Assembly (NCBI GenBank): GCA_013365325.1
Contig: JABVXV010000408.1
Coordinates: forward strand, 8,399 to 49,848
Source: Dipetalonema caudispina
Lineage: Eukaryota > Nematoda > Chromadorea > Rhabditida > Onchocercidae
Direction: 5' to 3'
DNA: 41,450 nt
Part shown: positions 1 through 15,025 of the stretch, piece after piece
How the letters are laid out: every line of letters starts with the position of its first letter
How positions within the stretch are numbered: the first letter of the stretch is position 1
Made by a program: the position numbers and the translations under genes
Notes under the pieces: model-generated
What the model saw: only the letters and a program-made list of their open reading frames with translations
What the model was told of the DNA's origin: nothing
Database searches by the model: none

Positions 1-805
1 GATAGATAAGAATTGTGAATGGAAGAGATTGTGAAAAATTGCGAAAAATAGAGATCGATAAGAATTGTGAGAAAGAAGTGACATATGGGTGTATGATTAT
101 TGTATCTTTTCATCTTTTCTCCTGCTATTAATTTTATTTTCCTTTTTATCTCTTTCTCTTCTTTTATTTGTTTCATTTCCGTCTATTTGCCAGAAAAATA
201 CCGCGGATTATAGTTAGAATTCCGAATACCGAGATTTCCCGAATTCCACTATTCAATGCTAATGATTTATCTAATTGATGTGTAGGAAACAATAAATTCA
301 GCGATAACATAGTTATACAGCATTACAGTACTCTAGTAAGTGATATTATACAGTAATAAGTGATATGAAATATATAGTAATGTTTTCATACGAGATGTTA
401 ATATATTATTACAATATCATTTTATGTTACATAGTATCATCTATGTAGACAATATGCTTGTGATATTCCATTTAATACAGTAGACAGAAATTTATAGCAT
501 TTGTATATTTTTTGCATAACATACGGTGTCATAATAGTGTGCGGTAATGTTCTGCAACATATTGTAGATATCAGTATACGGTGACATACAGTATGCATTT
601 TTGTAAGGAAATAATACACAAAAATATTCAGTGATGGAAATTAAATGTTACAATTTTCGGATGGATATTAATTTTTTCGATCACTAAGATTTTTTTTTTT
701 TATATATACAAACTTTTATGTTTTCAGAGAATTACGTAAATTTTGTTGTAGGAAGTGGTGAGGTTAAATTTGGTAAACTTGTGTAATTGTAATCAATTCA
801 CTGTC
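1..805. other. Upstream region of NDUFB9, no gene seen
   Basis: No coding exon was found. The first 80 bases carry a short direct repeat (GATAAGAATTGTGA at about 5-18 and 57-70). Around 330-380 a motif close to AGTGATAT recurs. The stretch at 640-720 is T-rich and leads into the candidate trans-splice sites before NDUFB9. A 60-codon minus-strand ORF at 437-619 shows no domain-like composition and is treated as chance. Confidence 0.5.
714..751 (+). promoter_or_regulatory. Candidate spliced-leader acceptors for NDUFB9
   Basis: Two pyrimidine-rich AG sites precede the NDUFB9 start: ATGTTTTCAG ending at 727 and TTTTGTTGTAG ending at 751. Either would leave a 5' UTR of 54-78 nt before the ATG at 806. 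TTTTCAG is the nematode acceptor consensus for both cis- and trans-splicing; that it is used for a spliced leader here is inference, and one of the two could belong to a 5' UTR intron. Confidence 0.4.
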
Positions 806-2727
806 ATGGAGTCACCATCTTGGATGTTCACCAAAGCATTATCACATCGTCAGAAAGTATGTCGACTGTTCAAACGGGCAATGCGTGAAGTAGATGGTTA
901 TTATGGTACGGATATGTAAGTTCTTCATTTTCTCTAATTTGAATGACGTAGGAATGATCGTACCTTGCATCTTATTTTACCCTTCTATTATTATCATTGC
1001 TTCTTTTCCAGGTAAGTTCGGATAAGAGATTGACATGTTGATGTAATGATGCTCAATTAGTTGCAAAAACAGTTCATAATAATAGGGTTAGAAGTAAGGT
1101 TATTGTTTCAAGTAATTTCATGCAAATTCATTGAGGCGATTAGATGCAACATTACTTTGTCAAGAAAGTAAGCATTTTATGTGGGAAGTATTAGCGTCTA
1201 ATTTGAGAAAGGAAGCATTGGATTAATTTCTTTTAGGAATATCTTTTTCTGTTGTGAGATTTCGTTTAAAATTGCTGCTTTCTTTAGAAATTCGTAACAT
1301 ATAGAAGAACATTTGCTTTTTAAAGAATAAATTCTTTTGAAGTTTTTAGGGAAAGAAAATTAACAGTAGGATTAGGTCATTTCTGAACTTATTTCCTTCC
1401 ACATAAAATTTCTTTTTTTTTTCTAAAAAAATGTCACATTTACCATTTCTACTTACTTTTTCCGAATTATTCTATAAATTTTCAGTCTGGAAGCTCGTTT
1501 TCAAAAGGTAATAATGCGGGCTCGTTTCGATGCATATAAGGAGGAAAGTGATCCTGACAAAGCTCGACTGTTATATCTGGATGGTTGTCGTCAAGTATGG
1601 GAACGGAAACATTGGACTACTTTCCGTTGTAAGTCTTTCTCTTCTTTTTGCTGTGCATTTGTTCTTTAAAATTATATTCAAATTTGCTCGGAAAAGTAAA
1701 TAATGGGAAAATTTTATTTATTTTTTAACAGTCTTTGTTCAAGAATAGAGTGAAGTATAAAATCAATATCAATCAGTTTTGCCGATCAATTGGCTATTCT
1801 ATCGGCGATTTGAAATTATAGGCACAGTGCAACGACTTAATACGCTGCAGTGAATTGTTGAAAATTTTTTGCAAAAGAATTGTAAAATTTTCAACAATTT
1901 GCTAAGTCGTTGTACTGTGCCTATAATTTTATATTATATCTGGATTTCGTTTTCATGAATACATATAAAGAATATTGTTGAAATGATTAAAAAATGAAAT
2001 TTTCTTCTTACAGTTGGCTCAGACGTCGGTGGTGCTGCATACAATCGTGATACGCATAATATGCCGGATGCCGTAAGTTTCAAACTTTCAAATTCTAATT
2101 GATCTGATACTTTATAGATTTTTAGTCACCGAGATGGACTAATCATTCCGTCTCCACATATTTATGTAGCATTGTAACCGCTCACCAGACATGGGTGTTT
2201 CGTGAAAAGCTTACTGTATTATCCGGCAGAGCAGTTGAATCTAATCCATTCATTTGCTTGAAGTTTTTGGGAATATTTATATGAAGCCTTTACTTTTCCG
2301 TTCCTTAAAATGGGATAATATTCAATCGAATCTTGTTAGAAAGTTTTAAGTAATTTTTTTTTCGAAAGAATAAATTTTTGCAAATTCCTTTTTCTTTTGT
2401 TTTTGCGAACAATTACCGACCACTTTTTACACATATCACATTGATGAGCGTTTAGTAGTGTGATTTTTTACTTAATCTAAATTATAAATTATATAGTGTA
2501 ATAAGCGAACATATAGTATTTTCCTATGCACGTTGCAGATGCTTGATAGTGCAACGTGGACCAATGTTGAACGTGAGCAATTTCCTTACTACTTCAATCG
2601 ACGTGAACAAAGAAAGAAAGAGCTACTTGCGCATTGGTCGAAGATTGAGAAAGAATGGGATGATGAATTGGCCAAAATCCAAACCGAACTGCCGAAATCA
2701 TTAAAGGAAGAAGCTGAACAAAAATGA
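806..2727 (+). CDS. NDUFB9: NADH dehydrogenase (ubiquinone) 1 beta subcomplex subunit 9 (complex I LYR subunit B22)
   Basis: Accessory subunit of mitochondrial complex I, located on the matrix side of the membrane arm. Four exons: 806-915, 1486-1628, 2014-2072, 2539-2727, joined at GT-AG sites in phase, giving 166 aa. The N-terminus contains HRQKVCRLFKRAMRE (residues 14-28), the LYR-type motif through which this family is handled by mitochondrial acyl carrier protein. It aligns with human NDUFB9 (THQQKVLRLYKRAL), followed by the family patterns MRARFDAYKEE and QFPYYFNRREQRKKE. The C-terminal tail is charged and shorter than the human one (about 179 aa). There is no signal sequence, as usual for this subunit. 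Start chosen as the first ATG of an open exon that gives the conserved N-terminus. Intron 2 holds a long hairpin repeat. OSTF1 follows 965 bp downstream on the same strand; an operon is possible but not shown. Confidence 0.93.
1813..1929. repeat. Long hairpin (MITE-like inverted repeat) in NDUFB9 intron 2
   Basis: Outer arms at 1813-1839 and 1903-1929 (core ATAGGCACAGTGCAACGACT against its complement) match at all but about one of 27 bases. Inner arms at about 1853-1868 and 1884-1899 (AATTGTTGAAAATTTT and its exact complement) extend the fold, so most of the 117 bp pairs with itself. This is the shape of a small foldback MITE or of a long RNA hairpin. No clear target-site duplication was recognised and no second copy was seen in the window. 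It lies wholly within the intron at 1629-2013. Confidence 0.85.
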
Positions 2728-3692
2728 ATAATTGTAATTATTACCATTATAAGTAGTAGTATTTTTTTCTAATTCAAATTTTAGGTTGCTTATTATATAT
2801 CGTTATTATGTAAGGTGCATAAATGATTCATAATTTGTTGTCATATTTTTATGCATTTTGCATAAAGTCATTAGCGAATTCTTATATCGTTTTTTCTATA
2901 AATGCTATAGACCCAAATAAGATTCAAAACGAATACCATGCGAGAAAAGGAATAATCAATTAAATTAAAAAAGGAATGCATTGACTTTCTTTCTGCTATT
3001 AGGGAGCTATTTATTTGTGAACTAAAAGCGAAAAATGAGTAAAGATGACGTAGACATATAATAAGTTTAAATTTTTATTTGGCGTGCTTACTGATTATTA
3101 TATATTTCTAATGATAATTGCTATTATCTAATGCAAGGAAATATCCATGATGAAAACGAGAATCAAAATAAGAGACTGTATTATGTGGTCCTATGTAGAT
3201 TTTTGATGATGAGGTATGATATGCTAGTAATGAGGTAAGTAGTGGAGATTTTTTCTGGTTTCGGTGATTCAATTTGATAGATATAAAAGGATGCGATGAT
3301 ATGCAACATTATATGAGATATAATTAGTATGTGATATTTTGTGTGCAATCTGGTTTCGGACATTTTAATTTTTTACAGAATTTCGAAACGACATTTCATA
3401 AATTTTAGAACTAAGACCAGAATAGCCGAAAGTACTGATCTGTAATAGATGGAAAAGGATGCGATGATATGCAACATTAAATAAGATATAATTAGTGTGT
3501 AATATGTTGTGTGCAATCTAGTTTCGGAAATTTATTAATCTTCAAAATTTGCAATTTATTTTGCAATGTTCAGTGTTTAAATAAGTGCATTGGTTTAGAG
3601 CTTGCGTTTTCTTATTTTTATAAACAGATAATTTAAAACTAACCTTTTTCCGATAAATATCTTCAGGTAAATCTTCTAATGCACAGAATTAT
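2728..3692. other. Intergenic region between NDUFB9 and OSTF1
   Basis: AT-rich DNA without recognisable exons. It would hold the NDUFB9 3' UTR and the OSTF1 5' region. It contains a ~90-bp direct repeat pair (3285-3543, listed separately). A minus-strand 60-codon ORF at 3181-3363 overlaps this repeat and is not considered a gene. Confidence 0.6.
3285..3543. repeat. Two-copy imperfect direct repeat
   Basis: A segment beginning AAAAGGATGCGATGATATGC occurs at 3285 and again at 3453, an offset of 168 bp. Similarity runs for about 80-90 bp through GTGTGCAATCTGGTTTCGGA in copy 1 and its variant in copy 2, with several substitutions. The sequence between the copies is unrelated, so this is a diverged local duplication or two copies of a small dispersed repeat. 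Confidence 0.75.
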
Positions 3693-3708
3693 ATGCTGCA
3701 AAAATTAA
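3657..3708 (+). promoter_or_regulatory. Candidate trans-splice acceptor and upstream ORF for OSTF1
   Basis: AATATCTTCAG ending at 3666 matches the nematode acceptor consensus and lies 27 nt before the first in-frame ATG (3693). If used, the mRNA starts with an out-of-frame ATG at 3679 that opens a 9-codon uORF; its stop TAA (3706-3708) overlaps the in-frame ATG at 3708 as TAATG. Both the acceptor use and any effect on translation are inference. Confidence 0.4.
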
Positions 3709-5314
3709 TGACTGATTTAATACCACCAAAACCTGCTCCTAAACCGGGACGAGTGACTGTTTATCGAGCCTTATATGACTATACTGCGCAAAATGTTAGT
3801 TATGTTATTCTTGTTAATGTAAGCGAAATGAGATGAGACGATTATGATTAATTTTTCTTTAGTTTTCCGGATTGTTTAATATCATTCGTAAGGTATGGTT
3901 TTTTATCGTCGTTTATAAATCGTTTAAATTTTTTTTTTTTTTTTTTTTTTTTTCTAGGACAAAGAATTATCTTTCAATGAAGGTGATTTGCTATATGTTT
4001 CCGATAGTAGTAATGATACACAATGGTGGCCAGCACGTTGCAGAAATCAAAGAGGTTTAATTCCAGCAAATTATGGTAGGTTTTGATGATATCGGAAGCT
4101 ACAATGGATATTACATTCTTCAGCATTGTCAATATATCTTGAAATCGATTAGGTGAATTGATTATAATAGTTTGTTTGATGGACTTCTTATTGGAAATCA
4201 ATGTATTATGGCTGGTTACAACTGATATTGAATTATAATCTTGCAGAAACCACATCATACCCTGAGTGATCTCGGATAATCGTTAATTTCAAATTGATTA
4301 ATTTTGCTGAAGCAGTGATTTTGAATTTTTTTATTTGATGAATATTGGAGAATGTGATGTTTGTAGTGATGACAGCAGAATACATTGAATATCCATTACA
4401 TGATGCAGCTAAACGAGGAAATATACAGTATGTTAAAGAATGTCTCGATAATGCGGTAAATTATGCGTCTGTGTCTTAGTAAATTTTTTTTTTTCTTGAA
4501 TATTGACGAAGTTACGAATTGATTCGGTAGATGGCATCAGCATATACTCCATACAGCTATACTTTGAACTACCACGCCGTCCCGTTATAAGTTTCCATTT
4601 TTCGACATATTTGATTGATTTGAAATTTCCGAACATATGTCTTTTCATGTTTTACTGTTCCCTATGAACCGAGTTTTGTGAGAGTTCAGGAAGAATTTCA
4701 TTCACAAATTTAATCAGTTTTGTAAAAATTTTCAAATTTAAGCTTGAAGAGTTCTAGGTCGATTAATGGAATGATTCATACATAAGATTAGTGGAAACTA
4801 TTGAGATTTTATGTTCAAAATACTCAACTATTATTTATTTTTTTAGGTATCAGTGAACGGTTTGGATAAATCTGGTTCAACGCCATTGTACTGGTCGAGT
4901 CATGGTGGTCATGTCGCAGTTGTCAAGTTGCTGTGCTCTATACCCAATATGTGCATTTCCGCACAGGTAAAACTGTTTCAAATTAGAGAATGTGGAAGCA
5001 TCTTCATCAGTTTTCCAATGAGAGGAGGGAAGGAATTTCGAGTGAATTTCAATTTTTTTGGTTAACAGAACAAAATTGGCGACACAGCGCTACATGCGGC
5101 TGCATGGAAAGGTCATTTGGAATGTGTAAGAATACTACTGGAACATGGTGCAAGTACTACAATACATAATAATGAGCGAAAGCGTCCAATAGATCTTGCG
5201 GGTGATCCGGAAACACGAGCCTTAATTCAGTTGGCAATGCGTCAAGCGATAAATGCAAGTGATATCCGGAATGACTATATTTCAGAATCTGAATCCGAAA
5301 GTGATGATATTTAA
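3693..5314 (+). CDS. OSTF1: Osteoclast-stimulating factor 1-like SH3/ankyrin adaptor protein
   Basis: Cytoplasmic adaptor with one SH3 domain and ankyrin repeats, a family linked to Src-type signalling and cytoskeletal partners. Exons: 3693-3794, 3958-4075, 4367-4455, 4847-4966, 5069-5314; all introns are GT-AG and in phase. The product is 224 aa, or 219 aa from the second in-frame ATG at 3708, which is closer to the vertebrate start; human OSTF1 is 214 aa. A proline-rich leader (IPPKPAPKPGR) is followed by the SH3 domain (about residues 20-75) with ALYDY, the double Trp of QWWPAR and GLIPANYV. Ankyrin repeats then show PLHDAAKRGN, VNGLDKSGSTPLYWSSHGGH and NKIGDTALHAAAWKGH, almost the human wording. 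The C-terminus is acidic (SESESESDDI), like the acidic human tail. Start choice is uncertain because of the uORF. It is third in distance from any neighbour and shows no clear operon partner other than possibly NDUFB9. Confidence 0.94.
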
Positions 5315-10782
<5,468 letters not shown>

Positions 10783-11685
10783 TAACAGCAAACTAGTTTT
10801 TTTTCTTTTTTTCCAGTCATATTGTCTCTTTTTAGTTAGGAAAGGAACTCTCAGTTTTAATCTAAATTTTCTCCATTTATTAATCGAATTCAATTATTGT
10901 TTAATTAAATTAAAAGAATATTTCCTTTCCTTGTAACGCTTCATGTACATGATAGTTAATACTTCACATTGCTTATTGCATCCTTCGTAGCGGTATGCTG
11001 CATCCATATTTTTATTTTCATCCTGTTGTTTCTACATGCTGCTGATACACTCAATTTCCACTACATTTTGTGTTTTATCTTTCTTTCGTGGCAGAAAGAA
11101 ATTGAACTGTTATAGGCGAGCAAATGCATGGTATTTTTTAATTACTTTTCTATAACGTGGATATAAAGATATTTACGAAAGAAAACTACACCTACATTTG
11201 TAATTTCAATTAGGAGAAATTTCTAGTTAATATCCAAATCAAAAAGAATAGAGGATGAAAGTATTCGTGAATAATTGCGACATTTATTATCGTAATTACT
11301 TTTGTGGTATGGAAATATTGAGCACCTCGTCTTGCAATACACTATTCGAATAAAAAACCTCAGTGCAGGAAAAGTGAGATGTATGGTATGAAGTGGTATA
11401 ATATGGCCAATCCGAGTTTTATGTGTTTCGTTATAATGATTCGTTTAAAGTCCATTAGGTTCAGCATAAGCGTAATGGTGAAACCATACCATGGAAACAT
11501 TTTATTCAAACGGATCAGCAACGTAATAACAATCAAATCTAGCTCTAAATGTCAAAATGGCATAAAAATAGAATGAGAAAGGGATTTTAACTTCAAGTAA
11601 CCCAGGGCTTTTATATCTCTGTTTGAATGGTGTTCGAAAATAGAGTATTTGGTCAAAGTTCATCGGAAGAGAATCATTATTTTCC
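10783..11685. other. Convergent intergenic region after eEF1A
   Basis: Shared 3' region of eEF1A (+) and the small membrane protein gene (-). A minus-strand AATAAA lies at 11501-11506, about 180 bp past the stop of the minus-strand gene, and is the likely polyadenylation signal for it. A plus-strand AATAAA occurs at 11349-11354 but is about 570 bp beyond the eEF1A stop, so it is a less sure signal. Short ORFs at 11379-11576 (+) and 11502-11765 (-) are not convincing. Confidence 0.6.
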
Positions 11686-12588
11686 TCATTCGTCATTATC
11701 CTCAAAGTTAATATTCCCTTTCCCTTCCTCTGTAAGTTCCATGAAACCTTTCTGAGGAATTTCACTTAGTAAAACTTTTTCCTGTGGATTATCTTTCCTC
11801 CATCCCTCTATTTTTCTCCATATTACAAAGCCAACGACATGCCATCCTATAACGAAGAGAACGAATGAGACATTTACATACCTGAAACGAAAGAGCAAAA
11901 CCAGTGAAATCTCCAAAATGCTTCATAAATTAATTGAAAGGTTTTATGAATAATTCTGAATTCAATTCAACTTAAGATTTTTCTGAACTTGCATTTCTTT
12001 TCACTGTACTGCGATATAATCGAAAAACAAAGTTCACTAGAACAATCCATCTTGCTTAAATAAGTCCAGAATACGTTTGTAACTATTTAGCCAACCTCTA
12101 AAGCAACAGAATGCATATGAGGAAGTGAAATAGTAGCTTGCAGTTTGTATTCAGTATCCCATGAGAAAGAGGAACCATACTTCTGTGAATCGAGGAACTA
12201 AGAGGGTGGTAATGCAGAAAACGAATCGTTGTTAACGATGTGGATAGTTAGATCATAACTAAACCCCAGTTGATTAATAGTTATAGGACTTATTCCTAAC
12301 AGAATTTTTTAAAGTTATATCCAAAAAACCTCTTCAGCTCACGAAGCCTTGTGTACAACATAATATCCATTATTCAACATAAGATCAGCAAAAAAATACC
12401 GCAGTATGTTAAAATTTAGAAGGATATCATCACTGCTCAAACAGCATCTTAACTTTCCTCTTCATTCTTTTTTGTGAACAAAGATGTTGAACTAACCTTT
12501 TTGATATTTGCTGATATGTTAAACGTGATGGTGGCCGCCTATTACGAATATATTGTCGCCATTTCCGTCGCCACTCCCAAACTAACAT
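11686..12588 (-). CDS. Small single-pass membrane protein, unknown family
   Basis: Two well-supported exons on the minus strand, 12588-12497 and 11881-11686, joined by a GT-AG intron (donor AAAAG|GTTAGT, acceptor CGTTTCAG). From the ATG at 12588 the product is 95 aa. It starts with a very basic, Trp/Arg-rich segment (WEWRRKWRQYIRNRRPPSR), followed by one hydrophobic helix (VNVSFVLFVIGWHVVGFVIW) and an acidic tail ending GNINFEDNDE. A TGA lies in frame upstream of this ATG. The start is open: the ATG is only 41 bp after the NOP10 stop, and an alternative acceptor ATGTTAG|TT at 12582 would join in phase to a possible upstream exon at 14802-14724, giving 119 aa with a mitochondrial-type presequence. 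The basic stretch before one helix would suit a small organelle membrane protein, but this is inference. I do not recognise the family. Confidence 0.6.
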
Positions 12589-12632
12589 AATAAAACTTAT
12601 TCTTCAATATTTTTACGTTTTTTTCTGAATTA
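12497..12632 (-). promoter_or_regulatory. NOP10 stop abutting possible trans-splice acceptor of the next gene
   Basis: The NOP10 stop codon (12632-12630) is followed directly by TTCAG, so the acceptor-like ATTAATTCAG overlaps the end of the NOP10 reading frame (AG at 12626-12625). The ATG at 12588 follows after a 36-nt leader. No AATAAA is visible for NOP10 in this gap. The layout fits either a very tight operon junction or an exon shared between two transcripts. Confidence 0.35.
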
Positions 12633-13673
12633 ATAAACTGGCTTCGGTTGCATTGTAGGCAATATGCTAAAGCGTCTCTTGATAATTATCCTATATTTCG
12701 AATTCTTATCTTCGGGTGAAAAACGAGCTGGATGGGCGCTTTGAGTCTGTCGGCCTTGCGGATCAGTGCCCTGAAACCAAAATTATGTTTTCCTGAGCTC
12801 ACCAACATCTCAGAAATGCAAAACTAATTTTTTTTTTTTACCAAATACTGACACAATGTTGATATATATGTTGACATTAGTAGATGAGAGGAATAATGAA
12901 CAAAGAATATGAAACCTACGCATGAATATAGAATTATGGAGGGTTATCGTCTATGTATCATTCATGTCAAGGCAATGAATGTCATCCTATCAGATAATGA
13001 ATACTCCTTATCAGCCAAGAAATACAAAGACCATTATCCACTATTATTACAACACATAAGCTATAACTAGCAAAGATATAACTTTTTGAAAAAAACAATA
13101 AATACTACCACAATTTCTGACGTGAAGTCACAAATTCGGTAATGATGATTAAAGTCATAACCTTTCCTAAATTTTCATTACTTTCTCTAAGAAAATCATG
13201 ACAATTCAGATGACAATAGCTTTTCCCCTTTTCGTAGCTTCATCAATCTTGCCAGGTTTCCACTAATCTAAGCGGTCTAAAGTTAAAGTTCCAACTATTT
13301 CCACTGATCTTAGTAACAGCCGCAACATCTTGTGAATTATGCAGTATGATGCATTTCAATCATAGTAATCGAAACCATTAATGCCGTTTATTTGCTATTA
13401 TTAAATCATCATCAACTAACAATATCGAACTATAAAGTTGTTCGATCATTCATTGTGACATTTACGGTTGTTGACAATTTTTATGCCTAACATTTTCACC
13501 ATTTTCCAGACAGAACTTCGCGACGATAACTTTTAAAAAGTCCGTTTCGTTTAGCAGAATAGCTAAACATCCCACTATCTAGTAAGTTATCGATAAGTGA
13601 TAAATATAAATTGACTTACTTTCAACGTATAAATTCTATTTCCTTCTTCGTCCAAATAAAACTTCAAGTACAT
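12630..13673 (-). CDS. NOP10: H/ACA ribonucleoprotein complex subunit 3 (NOP10/NOLA3)
   Basis: Core protein of box H/ACA snoRNPs, which guide rRNA and snRNA pseudouridylation in the nucleolus and Cajal bodies together with dyskerin, GAR1 and NHP2. Two exons, 13673-13620 (18 codons) and 12770-12630 (46 codons plus stop), joined by GTAAGT...TTTCAG, give 64 aa, exactly the human length. Exon 1 reads [18 protein letters not shown] against human MFLQYYLNEQGDRVYTLK. Exon 2 carries [20 protein letters not shown], then [20 protein letters not shown], almost the family consensus. A pyrimidine-AG site (GATTTGCAG, ending at 13688) leaves a 14-nt leader, fitting spliced-leader addition. It lies downstream of fatty acid 2-hydroxylase on the same strand; I recall these two genes also being neighbours in C. 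elegans (C25A1.5 and C25A1.6), which should be checked. Antisense ORF 13611-13793 (+) is a shadow. Confidence 0.95.
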
Positions 13674-13686
13674 TACACACCAAATA

Positions 13687-13697
13687 CCTGCAAATCA
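13687..13697 (-). promoter_or_regulatory. Candidate spliced-leader acceptor for NOP10
   Basis: On the minus strand AATTGATTTGCAG ends at 13688, giving a 14-nt leader before the NOP10 ATG. Such short leaders are typical of trans-spliced nematode mRNAs. No upstream coding exon joins here, because NOP10 is complete from this ATG. Use of a spliced leader is inferred. Confidence 0.55.
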
Positions 13698-15025
13698 ATT
13701 CAGCATAGCAACAACTATCATTGGGAAGTTTTAAGAACTAATCAGTTACCTCTACGTCACCCCAAAGCTAATCTAATTAACACCGCGGAATAATTCCTCG
13801 CCAGGTAATCCCAAAAGCAACGGAAGTTGCCCCTCAATGATATGTGTGTATCATCTACGCGTTATGAAAATAACTGATCCCACCGGAATTTGCTAGGATT
13901 TAAAAATTACAGAAATTTTGTTTTTAATTTCTCTCTCCAATAATTCGTATCCTTTTATCGTCACAACCCATAAATTTTCATTTTACCTGTGAATATTTCA
14001 GATATCATCATCATATGCTGCTGAAACTGTATCATTACTGCGGTAGAAGTCCCAAAAGGAGGTTATATAGCAAGTGTATATTGCCTAACTCCCGTTTCAT
14101 CTCGAATTCTACCCAAAAAACTTTCGCGCAGATGACCTTCTTTAATACATCTTCAGAAACAAAGCAAATCTTGTCATATTAGAATTAGCACTAGCAGTTA
14201 CCAAACCCTGGAAATGTACTTTTCCATGCTGATCAGTTTTGCGCTTCTCGTTCAATTAATAAACTTGAACCTATTCAATAAATGGAAAGAAGTACGACCT
14301 CCACCATAAATTAACAAGTGCAACTTGTATTTGTAGAACACTAATGGTTACACACTGTACTGAATCTATCCCATCGTTCCAGTAACCACGAGATCCTTTT
14401 TCCACATCATTACTGCTCTGTCTGTGTTAGTTTCCGAAAAAAAAAAATCCTTTATTGAACAATTTGGCATAACATATTAACATTTTCAAAATATTTCGAT
14501 AAAACGTCAGAGTAAAGCAATCAGATGTCGGCTTATATTTAACAAGAAAGTAACATTCAGAGCGGAAAGATTAGATGAAGATCTTGGACAAAGCAAATAT
14601 TTATGTTTTCTATTAAACTATTTCTAATTATTTTATAATTAATGCTTTCTGCTACTCTTATGTACAGCTCGTTTTAGGCAATAAAAGAATTATAACATGT
14701 TTTTAGAGCTCACTTCATACTACCATGAAGGAAAGAAATCTCCGCATGTCTAGCGAGCTGCAGTGGTGGAACGGTATAAAGCGCTGGAACACGTCTCAAC
14801 ATACGATTTAGTTACAAAACAGCACTATAATTACATCCTAACAGCATAGTTTACTTAAACACTTAACAACAACGAATGCACGTGATCATTTCAAAGAATT
14901 AGAGCGGCAATTCAGGAAAGAAGCTAGATATGTATTTGAATGGCAAGCAAAATACGAAAACAGTATTTAAAAATAATACCCGAATAAGCAGAATTCAACG
15001 ACTAACATAAGATAATGATACTTCA
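13698..15025. other. Region between NOP10 and fatty acid 2-hydroxylase
   Basis: Markedly less AT-rich than the rest of the non-coding DNA. It holds the possible exon at 14724-14802. A minus-strand AATAAA at 14451-14456 could terminate the fatty acid 2-hydroxylase message with a ~570-nt 3' UTR. A minus-strand open stretch of about 40 codons near 14030-14160 (reading SEDVLKKVICAKVFWVEFEM) has no recognisable homologue and no clear splice sites; I leave it unassigned. Confidence 0.4.
14724..14802 (-). CDS. Possible first exon of the small membrane protein (mitochondrial-type presequence)
   Basis: A minus-strand exon candidate reading MLRRVPALYTVPPLQLARHA followed by EISFLH and one extra base, ending at donor G|GTAGTA. 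An in-frame TAA lies just upstream of its ATG. The peptide has Arg, Leu and Ala and lacks acidic residues over its first 20 positions, the look of a mitochondrial targeting peptide. Its phase (one leftover base) fits the acceptor ATGTTAG at 12583-12582, so the joined product would be 119 aa. If real, the intron of about 2.1 kb contains the whole NOP10 gene. Evidence is only composition, start, donor and phase; the stretch could instead be part of the fatty acid 2-hydroxylase 3' UTR. Confidence 0.35.

Noticed and set aside
3872..4258. ORFs on both strands around OSTF1 exon 2
   Set aside because: They run through a poly-T intron tract or are antisense to the SH3 exon.
13611..13793. Plus-strand 60-codon ORF
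   Set aside because: Antisense to NOP10 exon 1, whose minus-strand reading matches a known 64-aa family end to end.
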